Source of the DNA: Pipra filicauda
Taxonomy: Eukaryota > Chordata > Aves > Passeriformes > Pipridae
Assembly: GCF_003945595.2 (NCBI RefSeq)
Contig: NW_024105087.1
Location: forward strand, 3,601,001 to 3,665,000
Length of the DNA stretch: 64,000 nucleotides
Reading direction: 5' to 3'
Shown here: piece by piece, positions 61,922-64,000 of the stretch
Position numbering within the stretch: the stretch's first letter is position 1
Layout: every line of letters starts with the position of its first letter
Program-made: the position numbers and the translations under genes
Notes under the pieces: model-generated
Databases searched by the model: none
Told to the model about the DNA's origin: nothing
Seen by the model: only the letters and a program-made list of their open reading frames with translations

Positions 61922-63088
61922 GTTGTCAGGTGCAGTTATAAGATTCCAGAATTACTTTGTCTGTAAATGTCATGCTTATAAAATACTGAGAATGTCATTC
62001 TGTGAAACAGCTGGCCAAGAGAAGTTCTCTCTTGCTGTGTGTTTGTCTAGTACTATTCTCTGGAGCCCTGGAAGAATTGCTGAATGAAAAGTTATACAGC
62101 ACTAGTGAAATGTGTCTTCCCTGAATGCAAAAAGCACAAAAAGAGGGACATCTCCCAGCTTCATGTTTTAGCAGACCAGAATTGAGGTCTTGTGTATGTA
62201 GAGCTAGGGAATCCTGGATTGTGACCGAATTCCTCTTACTACACAGAAAATTAACTGGGCCAAGTCTACAACCATGGGAAACTCCAGCCTGAATTTTGTC
62301 AGGGCTGTGTTTGGGAAATGCTACTGTAACCCCAGAGCTCTGCAGTGTCTGCACTAGGACTCTTGGGATGTAGATCTCAGCTCTGCAGGAAACTGGAAAG
62401 TGCCGAAAGCCTTAGCTAAAGCTGGGTTTTCTAAGCTCCCTGGTGTAGAGCTGAGCTTTGATTACAGCTGGAACTCTCAGGGCTTTTGGACTCCCAAATT
62501 GTAGCAGCAAGTCTTGGATCCCTGGCACAGCTGGCTGCTACTGAGCCAAGCCCAGGGAGCAAGGGAAAGAGTGCCACTCAGTAGGGTAGGGGAATCACGC
62601 CTCGTTTGCCAAGAGTTCATTAAACCTTTCCATGTTTCAGGTGAAATATTTTGCTTACAACAAATTGCCATTTTCCAACAGAAATCTGTCTCACTGAAAT
62701 GTTTCCAACCAACTCGAGTCACAAGTGAAAGCTCAGTCTGGTGCCAGTTTGCCCTGATCACATGTTCATCAATTAGTAAGGAGCAAATGTATATATTTGC
62801 CAGTCTTTTTGCAGAGACTAGCCCAGAATGCCAGTGTCAGGATTTCAAATTTATTTGTGAAGTCACAGTGAAAAAACTTTTCAATAGAACTGCTGCTATT
62901 ACTCTGGGCTCAGTTGTTCCTTCCCTGTAACGAGTACTGTATTAAACAAAAAATTGTATAATTATATGTGTGTAATTTATATAGTTTGAGTGTGTCTGCT
63001 CATGTAATGTGTTAGCCATTACATATGGGTGGATGGAGTTCTCTTTAAAAGGTAATCAGGATCAAACCTAGTACCTAGGATACTAGGC

Positions 63089-63154
63089 ATTGTGTTCATA
63101 CTGGAGCATGCAGGCTCTGTGAGAAAGAGCCTGCAGTCAGAGTATGAGGACAGT
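63089..63154 (+). other. 66-nt imperfect hairpin, miRNA-precursor-like
   Basis: A perfect 10-bp stem TGCAGGCTCT (63109-63118) with AGAGCCTGCA (63126-63135) closes a 7-nt loop. Below it, after a small asymmetric internal loop, CATACT (63097-63102) pairs with AGTATG (63141-63146), and the stem continues with one mismatch to 63089/63154. Size, bulges and loop resemble a pre-miRNA. No known miRNA seed was recognised. A second small inverted repeat (63067-63073 with 63081-63087) lies just upstream. Confidence 0.4.
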
Positions 63155-63796
63155 AAGATTAACTGTGATTCTTAATAGACTGTTAGAATAAATTGCAAAC
63201 ACCCTATTTTATGTTTGTATTTTATCATAACAGAGCTGTTTATTTTCTGGTAGAATTAATTTGCAGCAAACTATTTCAGTAACTCCTTGGTATTGCCAGG
63301 TGCTGTGTTTTTACCCTAATGATACATAAATCAATGAAAGACATTGCTATGCAGGTTGGTTTGGTTTTTTTGTTGGGTTGCTCTGAACAATTTTTATTTG
63401 TGAGGTTGCAAAGAATGATGTGGTTTTTTTTAATCAAGAAAGCTACTAGTTACAGTTTGGAAGTCTTTATGTACTGACAGGTAATCAGGATCTGGTTGTA
63501 AGGACTGTTTGATCCAAAGCAGACTTCATCATTTCCAAGCTGCAAAAACAGATGTTCCTGATTTTTCTGTTTTCAGTTGAGCCTGATGTTTGTGTTCTTT
63601 GACTTACATGTGAAAGAATCCTACTGTTCTTAGTGCCTGACTGCTTTCCAAGTGCTCACAATGAAGAGTTGACTCATTAGTTAGCATCATCTTTTTTATT
63701 TAAAATAGCATGAAAAATGTAGAGTTGAGATTTCTACAATGCTATTAATATGTTTTGCTTAACACATGCTTTTATATCTTTCACCTCTTGAACCAG

Positions 63797-64000
63797 GTTC
63801 ATCAGCACCAAGACAGGGGTGAGACCTTTCAATGCCAGCTTTGCCCTTTTACCTCCTCCCGCCACTTCAGCCTGAAACTCCATATGCGTTGCCATCAACA
63901 TTTCCTCAGGACAGAATCTAAAGTGAAGGAGGAAATACCAGAAACTGAGGTGAAGGGATCACCACAGCTAAACAGTGACTCCTGCCCGGGACCACAGAGG
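63797..64000 (+). CDS. ZNF827: ZNF827 coding exon 4 (finger 3), partial at window edge
   Basis: The 204 nt seen encode residues 408-475 and run off the window. V408 and H409 complete finger 2. After the QHQDRGET linker comes finger 3, FQCQLCPFTSSRHFSLKLH..H, with C420, C423, H436 and H440 (C-x2-C-x12-H-x3-H). The following HFLRTESKVKEEIPETEVKG contains VKEE at 450-453, a SUMO-conjugation consensus with K451 as acceptor, in line with the many VKEE/IKEE motifs of the family that favour repression. The acceptor is CTTGAACCAG at 63787-63796, with a pyrimidine-rich stretch upstream. The remaining roughly 600 residues, with the C-terminal finger clusters, lie beyond 64000. Confidence 0.96.

Larger units (their letters stand above)
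53559..63796 (+). other. ZNF827: ZNF827 intron 3 (10.2 kb)
   Basis: Phase 0 intron inside finger 2, GTAAGA to GAACCAG. Read-through from exon 3 meets a stop at 53619-53621 after about 20 foreign residues, giving a protein with a broken second finger. Apart from the repeats listed separately (57954-57999, the LINE at 59.1-60.4 kb, a T tract at 61.9 kb and a hairpin at 63.1 kb), no gene was recognised. The stretch 62.1-62.9 kb has an even, non-AT-rich composition and may be an unclassified old repeat. Confidence 0.8.

Noticed and set aside
62514..62930. 138-codon plus-strand frame in intron 3
   Set aside because: No recognised domain. A good acceptor-like CCATGTTTCAG lies inside, but no matching donor or homology was seen.

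Overview
The window looks like vertebrate, most likely bird, genomic DNA. The evidence is split coding exons with GT-AG borders, a large CpG island, very low coding density, and interspersed repeats that are almost all CR1-type LINE fragments, the dominant avian repeat class. I recognised no SINEs, bacterial-style operons, CRISPR arrays or tRNA/rRNA genes. The bird order cannot be fixed from this alone.

The only protein-coding gene I can support is the 5' part of ZNF827 (zinc finger protein 827) on the + strand. Four coding exons join in frame: 21998-22040 (start codon and the N-terminal RRKQ-type NuRD-binding motif), 47680-48690 (large Ser/Pro/Glu-rich segment), 53392-53558 (C2H2 finger 1 and most of finger 2) and 63797-64000 (last His of finger 2, finger 3, then a SUMO-consensus stretch). 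The fourth exon is open at the right edge of the window. Together they encode 475 codons, a little under half of the roughly 1080-residue mammalian protein. Introns are 25.6, 4.7 and 10.2 kb.

Layout: 1-21 kb is non-coding 5' flank. It holds one old antisense CR1 (about 14.3-15.1 kb), an isolated GC-rich patch near 10.5-10.8 kb, several near-perfect short palindromes, and a candidate spliced exon at 8464-8561. From about 21.3 to 24.2 kb lies the ZNF827 CpG island, with a G-quadruplex-prone run and an AUG-stop element just before the main start codon. Intron 1 carries two antisense CR1 pieces and AT-rich microsatellites. Intron 3 carries an ancient, heavily mutated LINE on the + strand and a miRNA-precursor-like hairpin near 63.1 kb.

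The most interesting observations concern how ZNF827 could be diversified. The NuRD-recruiting peptide sits alone in a 43-nt coding exon. A perfect-consensus splice donor lies inside exon 2, in frame with exon 3, and its use would delete exactly 157 residues. Exon 3 has a CAGAAG tandem acceptor. A minimal AUG-UGA uORF lies 13 nt before the start codon. These are readings of the sequence by eye; no alignment, expression data or folding program was available.
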